Positions 6,667 to 7,000 of a stretch of DNA of 7,000 bases are shown piece by piece (positions within the stretch are counted from its first letter, which is position 1; each line of letters begins with the position of its first letter). The notes below the pieces were generated by a model. That model did not search any database and had not been told where the DNA came from. It was given only the letters and a program-made list of their open reading frames with translations. The position numbers and the translations under genes were made by a program. Source of the stretch: Fidelibacterota bacterium (GTDB taxonomy: Bacteria > Fidelibacterota > Marinisomatia > Marinisomatales > J089); contig RFIZ01000124.1 in assembly GCA_003695105.1 (NCBI GenBank), positions 1-7,000 of the forward strand. The letters are read 5' to 3'.

Positions 6667-6703
6667 TTGAAGGCCGGACACCCGTTCCGGGACCGGCCTT
6701 CAA
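6667..6703 (-). terminator. GC-rich hairpin between the acidic ORF and yceD
   Basis: TTGAAGGCCGG (6667-6677) pairs perfectly with CCGGCCTTCAA (6693-6703), an 11-bp stem. Inside, CCCG (6681-6684) pairs with CGGG (6688-6691) around a TTC loop, so the structure is a long two-part hairpin. In the direction of transcription it is followed by AGCTCTTGATTACAG, which is not a T-tract, so it is not a textbook intrinsic terminator. Its position 21 nt after the stop of the upstream ORF and before the operon fits a terminator, an attenuator or an mRNA 3'-end stabiliser. As an inverted repeat it could act on either strand. Confidence 0.45.
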
Positions 6704-6724
6704 CACTTGGAGGATGCTCGAATT

Positions 6725-7000
6725 CTATTGGTCAGAGTCGGAGGATGATTCCGCCTTATCTGAAGAGTCTTCGGGGGATTCATCATCGGATGATGCTTCC
6801 GTTTCGTCCGCGTCCTCACCATCGGCAGAATCTGTATCTTCCTCCTCATCGTCCAGATTTAAATCCTCATCCTCGTCTTCTTCCTCTTCTTCCAATTCTT
6901 CTTCGTCTTTCCGTTCCAGCAGATTGTCGTCGTCGCCTTTCTTCTTGAAAATCACGAACATGAGGGTTTCACCGACTGAAAGTACGGACAAACCATAAGC
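6725..7000 (-). CDS. Protein with poly-acidic C-terminal tail (partial or uncertain start)
   Basis: I do not recognise this gene. The frame is open from the right edge to a TAG at 6725. It begins with a hydrophobic stretch (AYGLSVLSVGETLMFVIF), then KKK, then about 70 residues made almost only of Asp, Glu and Ser: first runs of D and E, later alternating with S, T and A. There are two readings. It may be the end of a larger membrane protein whose last helix is followed by positive residues and a disordered acidic cytoplasmic tail. Or it may be a small protein starting at TTG 6991 (88 aa) or ATG 6961 (78 aa, MFVIFKKKGDDDN, with GGTGA 7 nt upstream). Codons are a mix of GAA, GAG, GAT and GAC, so this is not a simple nucleotide repeat. 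No function is assigned. Confidence 0.6.
   Translation of the reverse strand, partial: AYGLSVLSVGETLMFVIFKKKGDDDNLLERKDEEELEEEEEDEDEDLNLDDEEEDTDSADGEDADETEASSDDESPEDSSDKAESSSDSDQ

Noticed and set aside
6620..6724. Possible small RNA or riboswitch in the gap before yceD
   Set aside because: Apart from the single hairpin, the gap shows no multi-stem layout or conserved riboswitch motif that I can recognise.
6714..6998. Serine-rich plus-strand ORF opposite the acidic tail
   Set aside because: Long runs of GAN codons read in reverse and out of frame give TCN serine codons, so the poly-serine product is an artefact of the acidic frame. The opposite is conceivable, but the KKK-acidic design is the more usual protein.

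Overview
The window carries one compact, entirely minus-strand gene cluster for fatty acid and phospholipid precursor synthesis, joined to ribosome-related genes. In transcription order (right to left) it reads: a partial or uncertain acidic-tail ORF, the DUF177/YceD protein, rpmF (ribosomal protein L32), plsX, fabH, fabD, fabG, acpP, fabF and rnc (RNase III). This is a widely conserved bacterial gene order. Every intact gene has its expected catalytic residues, with one noteworthy substitution in RNase III.

Layout. Positions 1-36 lie downstream of rnc and hold a short direct/inverted repeat and a TATAAT hexamer, running to the window edge. From 37 to 6619 the nine genes are packed almost without gaps: TTGA and ATGA overlaps join plsX/fabH and fabH/fabD, fabG starts 17 nt inside fabD, and the other gaps are 4 to 20 nt. 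The largest non-coding stretch (6620-6724) contains a strong GC-rich hairpin and probably separates the operon from the ORF at the right edge. That ORF encodes an extremely acidic low-complexity tail. No stretch over 300 bases lacks a gene, and I found no RNA gene, mobile element or CRISPR array.

How the genes work together. PlsX makes acyl-phosphate from acyl-ACP for phospholipid synthesis. FabD loads malonyl groups on ACP (acpP), FabH starts chains, FabF elongates them and FabG performs the first reduction. A dehydratase (FabZ), an enoyl reductase (FabI/FabK/FabV type) and acetyl-CoA carboxylase are not present here and must be encoded elsewhere. L32, DUF177 and RNase III tie the cluster to ribosome assembly and rRNA processing.

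Organism. A bacterium of moderate GC content. Several small features (Asn at one RNase III metal position, a Leu-Ile-Glu dsRBD helix, the FabH insertion with an AGGS/PAS.ETV motif) remind me of the Bacteroidota/Chlorobi/Calditrichota-type (FCB) lineage rather than Bacillota or Proteobacteria. This is an impression from memory of those families, not a computed placement. The region is mostly ordinary housekeeping DNA; I do not see a novel system in it.
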